A DNA stretch of 64,000 bases. It comes from CAWEFA01 sp963808135. Its GTDB lineage: Bacteria; Bacteroidota; Bacteroidia; Bacteroidales; DTGW01. The notes beneath the pieces are model-generated. The model was not told the origin of the DNA. It ran no database searches and was given only the letters and a program-made list of their open reading frames with translations. Shown here one piece after another: positions 10,256-17,271 of the stretch. The stretch lies in contig CAWEFA010000102.1 of assembly GCA_963808135.1 (NCBI GenBank), positions 33,962-97,961 on the forward strand, read 5' to 3'. How positions within the stretch are numbered: position 1 is the stretch's first letter; the number at the start of each line of letters is the position of its first letter. The position numbers and the translations under genes were made by a program.

Positions 10256-10873
10256 ATGAAAGTAAAAGTAGTATTAAATTTAGGCAGCAGCAGCAATGCA
10301 CAAGTATTAATTGATGGCGACCATTACACAACAGACATGACTGGCAACGCCCATTTTACGGCTGCCGATATTACAGCACAGGTAACTGCTGTAAAAACTT
10401 TGGTAACGAACCTTCGCACGGCCATCAATGCGCCAACATCTGATTCCAAAACAGACGATATAAAGATAGCGCGCGACGCATTAGACAGAGGTTTGACAAA
10501 GTTGGCAGGTAAGGTGGAAGATGTGGCCAACGACCCGTCAACGCCTGATGCTAACAGAATAGATATAGTGCATAGCGCTGGAATGAGCGTAAAAAGCCAG
10601 GTGCACCCACAAAAGCATAAATTCACGGCCGGCAATACCGAAATTTCCGGTACGGTGCTCCTTACTGCACAAGGTGGGGCAAATGCAAATGAATGGCAAT
10701 ATACCACCGACATTATTAATTTTACCGGACGGGTACCTGTTGCCACTACTACCAAAGCGCATACAGAAATTCCTAACCTGAAAAAAGGCGCCGATTACGC
10801 GTTCTTCCATAAAGCAATAATATCGGGCACAAACACCGACTGGGAAGGCCCCGTATTTTTGATGGTTACATAA
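10256..10873 (+). CDS. Small fibronectin-III-like protein of the MKVKVVLNL family
   Basis: A 205-residue protein with no signal peptide. The N-terminus (MKVKVVLNLGSSSNAQVLID) leads into a helical segment at about residues 35-115 (VTAVKTLVTNLRTAINAP, ALDRGLTKLAGKVEDVAND), followed by a beta-rich C-terminal half with an FN3-like sandwich (TAQGGANANEWQYTTDI, TEIPNLKKGADYAFFHKA). I know similar proteins of about 200 residues from Bacteroidota genomes, without an assigned function. Base composition is clearly richer in G and C than in neighbouring genes, which suggests transfer or different constraint. The start of a paralogue is present at 55930. It is preceded by the 21-bp array and followed by a strong terminator, so it is a single transcription unit. 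Confidence 0.8.
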   Translation: MKVKVVLNLGSSSNAQVLIDGDHYTTDMTGNAHFTAADITAQVTAVKTLVTNLRTAINAPTSDSKTDDIKIARDALDRGLTKLAGKVEDVANDPSTPDANRIDIVHSAGMSVKSQVHPQKHKFTAGNTEISGTVLLTAQGGANANEWQYTTDIINFTGRVPVATTTKAHTEIPNLKKGADYAFFHKAIISGTNTDWEGPVFLMVT

Positions 10874-10908
10874 GTTGAAGGGGGCGCTGAAAATACTAAA
10901 CTTGTTAC

Positions 10909-10946
10909 AACAGAAGCAATGGTTTTTAATAAACATTGCTTCTGTT
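10909..10946 (+). terminator. Rho-independent terminator
   Basis: A perfect 13-bp stem (AACAGAAGCAATG paired with CATTGCTTCTGTT) with a 12-base loop, followed by TGATTTT. It closes the transcription unit of the gene ending at 10873. Confidence 0.8.
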
Positions 10947-11082
10947 TGATTTTAATAAAAAGTTTAACATAACTTTAATAATAAGTTATGATTAAGGGAA
11001 GGTATAAAATTATAAGGTTGTTATATGCAACCAAAAGAAACCAATATAACATGATAAATTAATAATAAAAAAAATTAAGATA

Positions 11083-11535
11083 ATGAAAAATTATTATTGT
11101 ACAAACTGTCGTCGTCAATTATTCATTCTACAACCAGAACAAAGATGCCCTAATTGTGGTAATTTGTTAAATATGACTCAAAAACAAATAAAAGAGAATA
11201 TTTCTGATGGATGGGGTATTATCTTTGGTGGTATCGTTATGAGTTTAGTTAGTATATATTCTCATAGTGTAAGTAATGGAATGTGGAGGCTTTTTTTTAT
11301 AATTGCGGTAATATGTTTTATAAGTGGTATCTTAACAATTCTGAAATTCAAAAATAAAATTTCTGCCGGATGGGGAGGTATTTTTGCTGGTATATGTTTC
11401 AGCACTTTTAGTAGATATTCTGCTATTAACATAAACCCTTGGCTAGTTTCTTTAATATCAGCGGTAATTGCGATAATATGTTTTATTGGTGGTATCAGAA
11501 CGATTCTGAAATTCAAAAAATGGAGAAAAAAGTAG
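11083..11535 (+). CDS. Zinc-ribbon membrane protein with duplicated membrane unit
   Basis: A 150-residue protein. Residues 6-26 hold a zinc ribbon with two CxxC pairs (CTNC and CPNC). The rest is four hydrophobic segments arranged as an internal duplication: SDGWGIIFGGIVMSL...FISGILTILKFKNK and SAGWGGIFAGICFST...FIGGIRTILKFKKW, each about 47 residues. No catalytic motif is visible. The region at 10981-11022 upstream is similar to 56041-56082 upstream of the lipoprotein at 56193, so the two downstream genes may share a promoter type. Confidence 0.75.
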   Translation: MKNYYCTNCRRQLFILQPEQRCPNCGNLLNMTQKQIKENISDGWGIIFGGIVMSLVSIYSHSVSNGMWRLFFIIAVICFISGILTILKFKNKISAGWGGIFAGICFSTFSRYSAININPWLVSLISAVIAIICFIGGIRTILKFKKWRKK

Positions 11536-11536
11536 A

Positions 11537-11802
11537 AGATTATATTTTTCTAATCATAGAATTATTATTTATCAGAGGGGATTTCTTTAAAGTGATTTGA
11601 AAATAGAATTGACTGTATCGAGCGGTTTATCCATTTACCTTTAATTTTTTGATGAAAACAGGAATAAACCAGCACGGTAAGAACGGCTCATAACACATAA
11701 GGTTTAAATGTGGTATGCTATGTTTTTCGCCCGCATATAAGGCCGGTTTTTCACCTTTCACCGCTATCCTTACGTTTATTAGCTGCAAACGTTAGGTGAA
11801 AC
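11537..11802. repeat. 266-bp repeat copy 1: PAP2 3'-end fragment joined to an attC-like site
   Basis: Almost identical to 12623-12886. The left part, to about 11670, matches the end of the PAP2 gene at 14936-15075, including its stop codon on the minus strand, and is therefore a fragment of coding sequence, not an independent gene. The right part is the attC-like hairpin listed separately. Differences between the two copies are a few single bases. Confidence 0.85.
11674..11797 (+). other. attC-like recombination site A
   Basis: Ends in a perfect R' box GTTAGGT (consensus GTTRRRY) preceded by AGCTGCAAAC. Inverted segments GGCT...TAAGG and CCTTA...AGCT place a stem in the same positions as in sites B and C. 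The left R'' box is degenerate (CGGTAAG near 11675-11681). The site lies directly upstream of the first toxin-antitoxin pair. I infer an integron attC from the shared architecture of four sites; no integrase gene is in the window. Confidence 0.6.
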
Positions 11803-11837
11803 CACCAAGGCCGATTGAAGCGTTCTTCCACAAAAAA

Positions 11838-11868
11838 TTGTAATCTAATTTTTGATTGATTAACTTTG
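11838..11868 (+). promoter_or_regulatory. Bacteroidota-type promoter of the DUF433/DUF5615 pair
   Basis: -33 TTG at 11838-11840, a 20-base spacer, and -7 TAACTTTG at 11861-11868 match the Bacteroidota consensus (TTG, then TAnnTTTG). The ATG follows at 11886, leaving a leader of only a few bases. Confidence 0.65.
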
Positions 11869-11885
11869 TTAAAAAATAAATAATT

Positions 11886-12119
11886 ATGGACTCGTTAATA
11901 GATAGGATAACCATAGATAATGCAATATGCAATGGCAAACCAATAATTCGTGGTAAAAGGATTACTGTTCAAACAATATTGGAATTTCTGAGTGCAGGCG
12001 ATTCTAAGGAGGATATACTAAATCAATATCCTTCACTTGAATCTGATGATATAAATGCGTGTATTAGGTTTGCAGCAGAATTAATGAATCATCAATACTC
12101 AGTAAAAGCTATTGCATAA
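11886..12119 (+). CDS. DUF433 family antitoxin
   Basis: A 77-residue protein matching the DUF433 family (ICNGKPIIRGKRITVQTILE, then GDSKEDILNQYPSLESDDINACI), a small winged-helix-like domain that acts as antitoxin beside DUF5615 toxins. Its stop codon overlaps the start of the next gene in the sequence ATAATGG. Expected to bind the toxin and its own promoter. It is the first gene of an attC-flanked cassette. Confidence 0.85.
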   Translation: MDSLIDRITIDNAICNGKPIIRGKRITVQTILEFLSAGDSKEDILNQYPSLESDDINACIRFAAELMNHQYSVKAIA

Positions 12120-12460
12120 TGGCCAAGTATTTAATTGATGCAAATCTTCCTTATTACTTTGGATTATGGAATAATCCTGATTTTATTCATGTTAAAGACC
12201 TGAATGATTCTTGGAGTGATGAGATAATTTGGCAATATGCATTAGACAATAACTTGACAATAATTACTAAGGATGCGGATTTTTCTTTAAAAGTATTATA
12301 TAGAGGAACTCCACCTAAAGTAATTCATTTTAAGTTTGGAAATTTACGAATTAAAGAACTTCATAATTTAGTTTCACGTATTTGGACTGATATAGAATCA
12401 TTATTAGTTGATAATAGTCTTATTAATGTTTATTTGGACAGGATTGAATCAATAAAATAA
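12119..12460 (+). CDS. DUF5615 PIN-like toxin
   Basis: A 113-residue PIN-like (Mut7-C related) protein. Acidic residues typical of the nuclease fold are seen in LIDANLP (residue 7), the Asp/Glu of SWSDEIIWQYA and TKDADF. Translationally coupled to the DUF433 gene. Family knowledge predicts an RNase toxin; activity is inferred. Site B follows 11 bases after the stop, the normal place for an attC in a cassette. Confidence 0.85.
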   Translation: MAKYLIDANLPYYFGLWNNPDFIHVKDLNDSWSDEIIWQYALDNNLTIITKDADFSLKVLYRGTPPKVIHFKFGNLRIKELHNLVSRIWTDIESLLVDNSLINVYLDRIESIK

Positions 12461-12471
12461 TAAGTGGCTAC

Positions 12472-12605
12472 ACCTAGCACGCGCTCATAAGCAATGGCGG
12501 GGTTTATACGGTTATTTAGCTTTCAATCCCGCATCAAGTTTTGGTGTAGTTTGATAGAGAAGCGCTCCGAAACCCGCCACATGCTCATAGCGCAAACCGT
12601 TAATT
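12472..12605 (+). other. attC-like recombination site B
   Basis: R'' ACCTAGC at 12472-12478 (one base from RYYYAAC) and R' GTTAATT at 12599-12605. Between them, GCGCTCATAAGCAATGGCGG pairs imperfectly with the complement of CCGCCACATGCTCATAGCGC, leaving a central loop of about 50 bases. R'' of this cassette nearly complements the first bases of the same cassette after site A (TTAGGT), as expected of a circularised integron cassette. Confidence 0.6.
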
Positions 12606-12608
12606 TTC

Positions 12609-12886
12609 AATATTAATTATAAAGATTATATTTTTCTGATTATAGAATTATTATTTATCAGAGGAGATTTCTTTAAAGTGATTTGAAAATAGAATTGACT
12701 GTATCGAGCGGTTTATCCATTCACCTTTAATTTTTTGATGAAAACAGGAATAAACCAGCACGGTAAGAACGGCTCATAACACATAAGGTTTAAATGGTAT
12801 GCTATGTTTTTCGCCCGCATATAAGGCCGGTTTTTCATCTTTCACCGCTATCCTTACGTTTATTAGCTGCAAACGTTAGGTGAAAC
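12609..12886. repeat. Repeat copy 2: PAP2 3'-end fragment joined to an attC-like site
   Basis: Second copy of the 11537-11802 repeat. Its left edge extends further into TCAATATTAATTATAAAG, which is also found at 14922-14939 just past the IS element. It lies between site B and the second toxin-antitoxin pair, so in an integron reading it is a cassette that carries no intact gene, only the antisense end of a PAP2 gene. Confidence 0.85.
12758..12881 (+). other. attC-like recombination site A' (copy of site A)
   Basis: Same hairpin as site A with R' GTTAGGT at 12875-12881, directly upstream of the second toxin-antitoxin pair. Confidence 0.6.
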
Positions 12887-12924
12887 TTTAAGACTTCAAC
12901 TTCTGATTAATTTAGTATTTTTAT

Positions 12925-12932
12925 TAAATTTG
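12925..12932 (+). promoter_or_regulatory. -7 promoter element of the second toxin-antitoxin pair
   Basis: TAAATTTG matches TAnnTTTG exactly and ends only seven bases before the ATG at 12940, so the transcript is probably leaderless or nearly so. Confidence 0.55.
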
Positions 12933-12939
12933 TAAAAAA

Positions 12940-13182
12940 ATGGATATGCAACTTACAGTTAATATACAGTACGAGCAATTGATGTCTATTATTAGACACT
13001 TGCCGGCAAACCAACTTGCAAAAATTAAGTCTGATTTGGACAATAATATTGCTGCTTCGAGGTCTGAAACGGAAAGGACTAATTTTCAAAAATTCCTTTT
13101 AAAAGGACCTGTAATGTCAGATGTTCAGTATGAAGTATTTAAAGAGAACAGAAAAGCATTCAATAAATGGAGAAGCAAGTAA
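12940..13182 (+). CDS. Putative antitoxin of a PIN-domain toxin
   Basis: An 80-residue protein with the layout of small Bacteroidota antitoxins: an N-terminal part with IMQ/LP motif (LMSIIRHLPANQLAKIKSDL) and a charged C-terminal tail. It overlaps the VapC-type gene by 16 bases, which supports the pairing. The N-terminal part resembles that of the antitoxin at 59098. The antitoxin role is inferred from position and size. Confidence 0.7.
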   Translation: MDMQLTVNIQYEQLMSIIRHLPANQLAKIKSDLDNNIAASRSETERTNFQKFLLKGPVMSDVQYEVFKENRKAFNKWRSK

Positions 13183-13562
13183 TCTGTTTAGACACATCTG
13201 TTTTGATTGATTACTTTCGAAAAGTAAACAAAGCAAAATCTTTTTTCTACGAATTAACAGAAGAATATGATTTGTTTGCTGTGTCTGCCATAACTGAGTA
13301 TGAAATATACTTTGGTAGTAATGCTGAACAAGATTTATACTGGGACGATTTTTTCAATAAGATAGTTTCATTGCCATATAATTCTGAGGCTAATCGCATA
13401 ACGATAAAAGTTGAGAGAGAATTAAAGAAGAAAAATAAGACAATTGACAAACCTGATATAATGATTGCAGGGACAGCTATTGCAAATAATATGAGATTGG
13501 CAACACTCAATGTGAAACACTTTGAACGTATTGACGGATTAGAGCTAATAAAAAGAAAATAA
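13167..13562 (+). CDS. vapC: VapC-type PIN-domain ribonuclease toxin
   Basis: A 131-residue PIN domain. The acidic active-site residues are visible in CLDTSVLIDYF (Asp 9), SAITEYEIYFG (Glu near 44) and DKPDIMIAGTAI (Asp near 95), with TLNVKHFERI closing the fold. VapC toxins cut RNA, usually initiator tRNA, and are held inactive by the partner encoded just upstream. Site C begins seven bases after the stop. Confidence 0.88.
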   Translation: MEKQVICLDTSVLIDYFRKVNKAKSFFYELTEEYDLFAVSAITEYEIYFGSNAEQDLYWDDFFNKIVSLPYNSEANRITIKVERELKKKNKTIDKPDIMIAGTAIANNMRLATLNVKHFERIDGLELIKRK

Positions 13563-13568
13563 AGCTTC

Positions 13569-13698
13569 ACCTAACATCGGCTAAATTCCATAAGGGTTTC
13601 AGAGGTTTTGCAAGTTCTATTTCCGCAGGCAAGTTTTGTATCGGGTGATAGTGATGCTCTTCGAAATCCCTTACTGGGCATAGCCGCAAACGTTCAAT
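13569..13698 (+). other. attC-like recombination site C
   Basis: Perfect R'' box ACCTAAC at 13569-13575 and R' GTTCAAT at 13692-13698. CGGCTA...TAAGGG at the left pairs with CCCTTA...TAGCCG at the right. R'' is the exact complement of GTTAGGT, the R' that this cassette would have when circular (its own first bases after site A' are TTAGGT). Its right edge is overlapped by the target duplication of the IS element. Confidence 0.65.
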
Positions 13699-13702
13699 AT
13701 TA

Positions 13703-14921
13703 AGGCGTAATGGACATTTTTGATGCTATTTTTTACTCAAACTATTCTAATGGACATTTTTGATGCTGTTTATTTTTGCTTATTATCAATTCATATTTTA
13801 TAAAACACGATATTTGAAATGTCAAGTAAGCAGAAACAGGCTCTGCTGGGGAGCAACCTGTCAGGAATATCTTGACCGATCGAAGTATTCGAGAAGGCTG
13901 GCTTACGTCAGCCATTCTTTTTTAATACTTTGAGAGCCGATTCCTTTAAAAACCCATTTATGAACTTTTCTTTACGCTGTCTGCTTAAACCATTGTGATT
14001 ACGCAATTTGTTTTTCAAATCTGTAAATGTTCCCTCTAATTGATTGTTTGTGTTGGGCAAACCTAAATCCATATTATCATACCAGGTAAAAAGATATTGC
14101 TTGTTTCTTTCAAGGCTCATGTATGCACTTCTTATGCGTTTATGAACATATCGGCTTCTCCCTGTTTCAGGGTTCATAGCCCGTTCATTGATGTAATTCT
14201 TCCATCTGTTATACCATTCGTCAAGCATTCCAAAGAAACTTTCTTTATCAGTTTTAGGCAATAAATGAATTATCTCTTTCAGCTCAATAGATGCCTCAAT
14301 ACGTGGTTTTCGAGTTATATACCGGGTTACAATTGCCACTTGATGAAATTGGCACATTTGTATGGGATATTCTGCTAAAGCTTTGAAAAGCCCCTTACGT
14401 CCATCACAAACTATGCCCCTTATTTGCATGCCTTGCTCCTTGAGATAATGGACACCTTCTACATATCCAGCTATGGTCTCATATTTGACAAATTTCCAAT
14501 AAAGATGATGCCCTTTTGTATCTTTGAATACCATAACCCCAAAACTGCGCCCGAAATAAGTAGTATCCATTAAAATAATGCTTTCTTTTGCTTTATGGTA
14601 CTGCAATTTTATTGATACCTTATCAAGGTGTCGTTGTATTGTTTTTAAAGATGTACCATACTTTTGGGCTAATTGTTGATAGGTTTGCTTACCTTCTGTA
14701 TATTCTTGCCAAAGAACTTGATTGTTAATCCTGTCGCCACCCATAAACTGTTTGCCACAGGCATGACATTTGTACCTTTGTATTCCTTTTATTTTACCAC
14801 TTCTCTTGGTAATTTTTGAACCACAGTAATAGCAATTTTTTTATTCATAGCTTTCAATTTCATCAAAGCTATTGAAATACTACCTTTGAACTATATGGTA
14901 GCATCATTTTTGTCCATTAAG
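13703..14921 (-). mobile_element. IS256-like insertion sequence, variant zinc-binding type
   Basis: About 1.2 kb. Imperfect terminal inverted repeats: TAATGGACATTTTTGATGCT at 13708-13727 and, inverted, TAATGGACAAAAATGATGCT at 14919-14900. The left repeat occurs a second time at 13748-13767. A 9-bp direct repeat TCAATATTA flanks the element (13694-13702 and 14922-14930), fitting the 8-9-bp duplications of the IS256 family. The insertion lies on the R' edge of site C. Without it, site C would run straight into the 3' flank of the PAP2 gene. Confidence 0.8.
13908..14848 (-). CDS. IS256-like transposase with N-terminal zinc ribbon (frame change in A7 tract)
   Basis: The long frame starts internally at 14744 (MGGDRI). 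Upstream in the same frame lies a zinc ribbon (CYYCGSK...CHACGKQF) without its own start. An ATG at 14848 is followed by seven A residues (14836-14842); a -1 slip there joins MNKK to NCYYCGSK and gives a protein of about 313 residues. The DDE core shows Asp in LMDTTYFGRSFG, Asp in IVCDGRKGLF, and Glu in NNQLEGTFTDLKNKL, with CQFH between. The slip could be programmed, as in many IS elements, or an indel in the sequence. Confidence 0.8.
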
Positions 14922-15075
14922 TCAATATTAATTATAAAGATTATATTTTTCTGATTATAGAATTATTATTTATCAGAGGAGATTTCTTTAAAGTGATTTG
15001 AAAATAGAATTGACTGTATCGAACGGTTTATCCATTCACCTTTAATCCTTATATGAAAATAATAATAAACCAGCA
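14922..15075. repeat. Source copy of the PAP2 3'-end repeat
   Basis: The 3' flank and last 110 bases of the PAP2 gene. It matches the left parts of the repeats at 11537 and 12609 nearly exactly across the stop codon and last codons and more loosely further in; similarity stops at about 15072, where the other two copies switch to attC-like sequence. Confidence 0.85.
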
Positions 15076-15652
15076 CAACAATAACCCCAATAAACGAACC
15101 CGCAGCCACATCGGAAAGAAAATGTTGTGAAAGATATATTCTTGAATAACCCACAATACAAGCTAATATAAGGGATAAAAAACGTAAAAATTTAAATCTT
15201 GTCATTAATGAAAGACACAGGCACAATGCAAATATTGAAGCCGAATGTCCTGAAGGAAAACTGTTCGATGATAAGATGCCAACCCCTTTAACAAGGTGCA
15301 ATTCGTAAATTCCCTTAAAATATTGCACAGGACGCGGCATGCCATGAAAAAAGAGCCTTTTCAGTATCTGGACAAAAATACCGCTGGCTGCAAATGTTGA
15401 AGCCGCCATTATAGAATTGCCTACACGAAAAAACAACAGGAAAATGCAAAAGGGTATTATTACAGTTCCATCGCCTAAATTGGTGATAACTGAATAAAAA
15501 TGGTCAAAAAAAACAGAGTTATGCCTGTTTAACCAAATATGTATTTCAGATTTGCTATACATAATTAAAATTAATACACATGAAAGCAACAAAACGCAAT
15601 ATGGAAAAAGAAACCACGAGCTTTTTTTAATAATTATCTTAAAGTTTTCCAT
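14966..15652 (-). CDS. PAP2-family membrane phosphatase
   Basis: A 228-residue integral membrane protein with about six hydrophobic segments. The three PAP2 motifs are present: KRLFFHGMPRP, PSGHSAS (residues about 128-134) and SRIYLSQHFLSDVAAG. Such enzymes remove phosphate from lipid phosphates such as phosphatidate or undecaprenyl diphosphate on the outer side of the inner membrane; the substrate cannot be told. Its 3' end sits beside the attC-like array and is copied twice within it. Confidence 0.9.
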   Translation of the reverse strand: MENFKIIIKKSSWFLFPYCVLLLSCVLILIMYSKSEIHIWLNRHNSVFFDHFYSVITNLGDGTVIIPFCIFLLFFRVGNSIMAASTFAASGIFVQILKRLFFHGMPRPVQYFKGIYELHLVKGVGILSSNSFPSGHSASIFALCLCLSLMTRFKFLRFLSLILACIVGYSRIYLSQHFLSDVAAGSFIGVIVVLVYYYFHIRIKGEWINRSIQSILFSNHFKEISSDK

Positions 15653-15765
15653 GCTATATTTTTCTTTTCAAAATTTCAGTTAATCTCATTAATTTTACTA
15701 TCTAAAATAAAAATAACTATTTATCAAAATTAAATTTTTTAAAATAAATCAGTACTCCCCTACTC

Positions 15766-15773
15766 TAATTTTG
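15766..15773 (+). promoter_or_regulatory. -7 promoter element upstream of methylmalonyl-CoA epimerase
   Basis: TAATTTTG matches TAnnTTTG. If used, the epimerase message has a leader of about 140 bases that includes the hairpin at 15835-15890. Confidence 0.45.
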
Positions 15774-15834
15774 TTTATAATAATACGTATCTATAAATAT
15801 ATGTAAAAATAATTAACAACAGCAAAAAATATAT

Positions 15835-15890
15835 GAAACACCCATGATTCTGCTTTTCGCAAATACGAATGAAGAAAACATGGGTGTTCC
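15835..15890 (+). promoter_or_regulatory. Leader hairpin upstream of methylmalonyl-CoA epimerase
   Basis: GAAACACCCATG and CATGGGTGTTCC form an 11-of-12-pair stem around a 32-base loop, 31 bases before the epimerase start. No poly-T follows, so it is not a simple terminator. I find no cobalamin-riboswitch signature. Confidence 0.4.
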
Positions 15891-15921
15891 ATACGACCAT
15901 AATAAATTTAATTATCTACGT

Positions 15922-16326
15922 ATGAAACCAACACATATTGAACATATTGGAATAGCTGTAAATAATCTCAGTGAAGCAATAAAGTTTTATGAAAATATAC
16001 TCGGTCTCAAATGTTATTCTGTTAAGGAAATTGCCGATCAAAAAGTTAAGACGGCTTTTTTTAAGATTGGACAAACAAAGATAGAATTACTGGAACCGAC
16101 TAATATTGATAGTCCGATTGGAAAATTTTTAGAAAAAAGAGGACAAGGCATACACCATATTGCTTTTGCTGTAGAAGATGCCAACATTGCTCTTAATGAA
16201 GCCAAATTGAAAGGTATTGCACTTATCGACGATCAAGCACGTAAAGGGGCAGAAGATTTGAATATCGGGTTTCTACATCCTAAATCAACTTATGGGGTAT
16301 TGATGGAGTTTTGTAGTGAAAAGTGA
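15922..16326 (+). CDS. mce: Methylmalonyl-CoA epimerase
   Basis: Interconverts (R)- and (S)-methylmalonyl-CoA in propionate formation or use. The 134-residue protein is a single glyoxalase/VOC unit pair: HIEHIGIAVNNLSEAIKFYE, metal-binding His in HIEHIG and HHIAFAV, Glu in LLEPT and MEFCSE. I chose the ATG at 15922 (MKPTHIEHIG) because homologues begin there; an upstream ATG at 15844 adds 26 unlikely residues. The mutase genes are not in the window. Confidence 0.9.
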   Translation: MKPTHIEHIGIAVNNLSEAIKFYENILGLKCYSVKEIADQKVKTAFFKIGQTKIELLEPTNIDSPIGKFLEKRGQGIHHIAFAVEDANIALNEAKLKGIALIDDQARKGAEDLNIGFLHPKSTYGVLMEFCSEK

Positions 16327-16349
16327 AATTCAACAGAAAACAATAACCA

Positions 16350-17051
16350 TTATGGATTTGAATGTGCAACAGGAATAATTTTACCGCTAAAAAGCTTATG
16401 ACCTGAAAGGGCAAAGTCAGCAATAAATTTGCCCATTTCTTTTGCAGTTACAGGAGCTTTATACCCTGGAAATGCTTCATTTAACATTTCAGTTTCTACG
16501 GCGCCTATTGCAAGGCAATTAAAATATACATTTTCTCCTTTCAATTCTTCCGACAAACATTCGGTTAAATTAGCCAAAGCTGCTTTACTTGAGCTATACC
16601 AGGAGAGTCCTTTAAATTTTGTACTTCCCTGGAAACCAGCCATGCTGCTGATATTTATAATATGCGTAGGGCTTTTCTTTCCCATAATTGGCAATAGCAA
16701 ACGTATTAATTCGGCAGGTGCAAACAAATTAGTAAGAAATGTACTTTCAATTTCATCCTGTGTAAAAGAATTAAAGGATTTTCTATATAATGTTCCGGCA
16801 TTATTAATTAAAACATCAATATGTTCGAAACTTCTCTTAATTATGTCAATTAAACCATCGGGATTATTAAAAATATCTGTTAAATTATAAGGTATGCCAA
16901 TAAAAGTACTTTTTAAAAGTTCTTTTTCGAGCCGTATTAACGGTTCTTTACTTCGCGCTATGCCTATTATTTTATGATTGCCTTTCTGAGCTATCTCAAA
17001 AACTGTTTCATATCCGATACCTCGGCTACAGCCCGTTATTAGTATATTCAT
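16350..17051 (-). CDS. Short-chain dehydrogenase/reductase
   Basis: A 233-residue SDR. The nucleotide-binding motif is TGCSRGIGYE at residues 6-15, NNAG lies in DVLINNAGTLY, the catalytic Ser in INISSMAG, and YSSSK holds the Tyr and Lys pair. Classical SDR, NAD(P)H-dependent; the substrate is unknown. Convergent with the epimerase gene. Confidence 0.88.
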   Translation of the reverse strand: MNILITGCSRGIGYETVFEIAQKGNHKIIGIARSKEPLIRLEKELLKSTFIGIPYNLTDIFNNPDGLIDIIKRSFEHIDVLINNAGTLYRKSFNSFTQDEIESTFLTNLFAPAELIRLLLPIMGKKSPTHIINISSMAGFQGSTKFKGLSWYSSSKAALANLTECLSEELKGENVYFNCLAIGAVETEMLNEAFPGYKAPVTAKEMGKFIADFALSGHKLFSGKIIPVAHSNP

Positions 17052-17134
17052 AATATTTAATAATAGTTAATTTAAAAGCAATTTAAGCATTTTCTATTAA
17101 ATTTACAGAATGTAAAAATCATTTAACGTTTACT

Positions 17135-17253
17135 CAAAAGAATTCCTCGTAGCTCTGCTACGGGGTAAAATCAAATAATAGGTTTGCTATGCAAACTCCA
17201 TTGTTGTATTTTTTTTGATACCTCGCAGCTCTGCTGCGGGGTAGTTCATTTAT
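17135..17253. repeat. Hairpin-rich intergenic repeat (REP/BIME-like), copy 2
   Basis: Inverted copy of 2203-2320, differing at about one base in the run of A/T between palindromes. It sits in the gap between the divergent SDR and barrel genes and ends 18 bases before the barrel start. Confidence 0.85.
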
Positions 17254-17271
17254 GGATTAAAATATTAATCA

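Noticed and set aside
10324..10755. Minus-strand frame of 143 codons opposite the MKVKVVLNL gene
   Set aside because: Antisense shadow; the plus strand has the family start, leader and terminator.
11083..15652. Prophage or conjugative element
   Set aside because: No structural, integrase, relaxase or conjugation genes; the region is explained by cassettes and one IS.
15835..15890. Cobalamin riboswitch before methylmalonyl-CoA epimerase
   Set aside because: The epimerase itself does not need B12, and no B12-box-like sequence or multi-stem layout is visible, only one stem.
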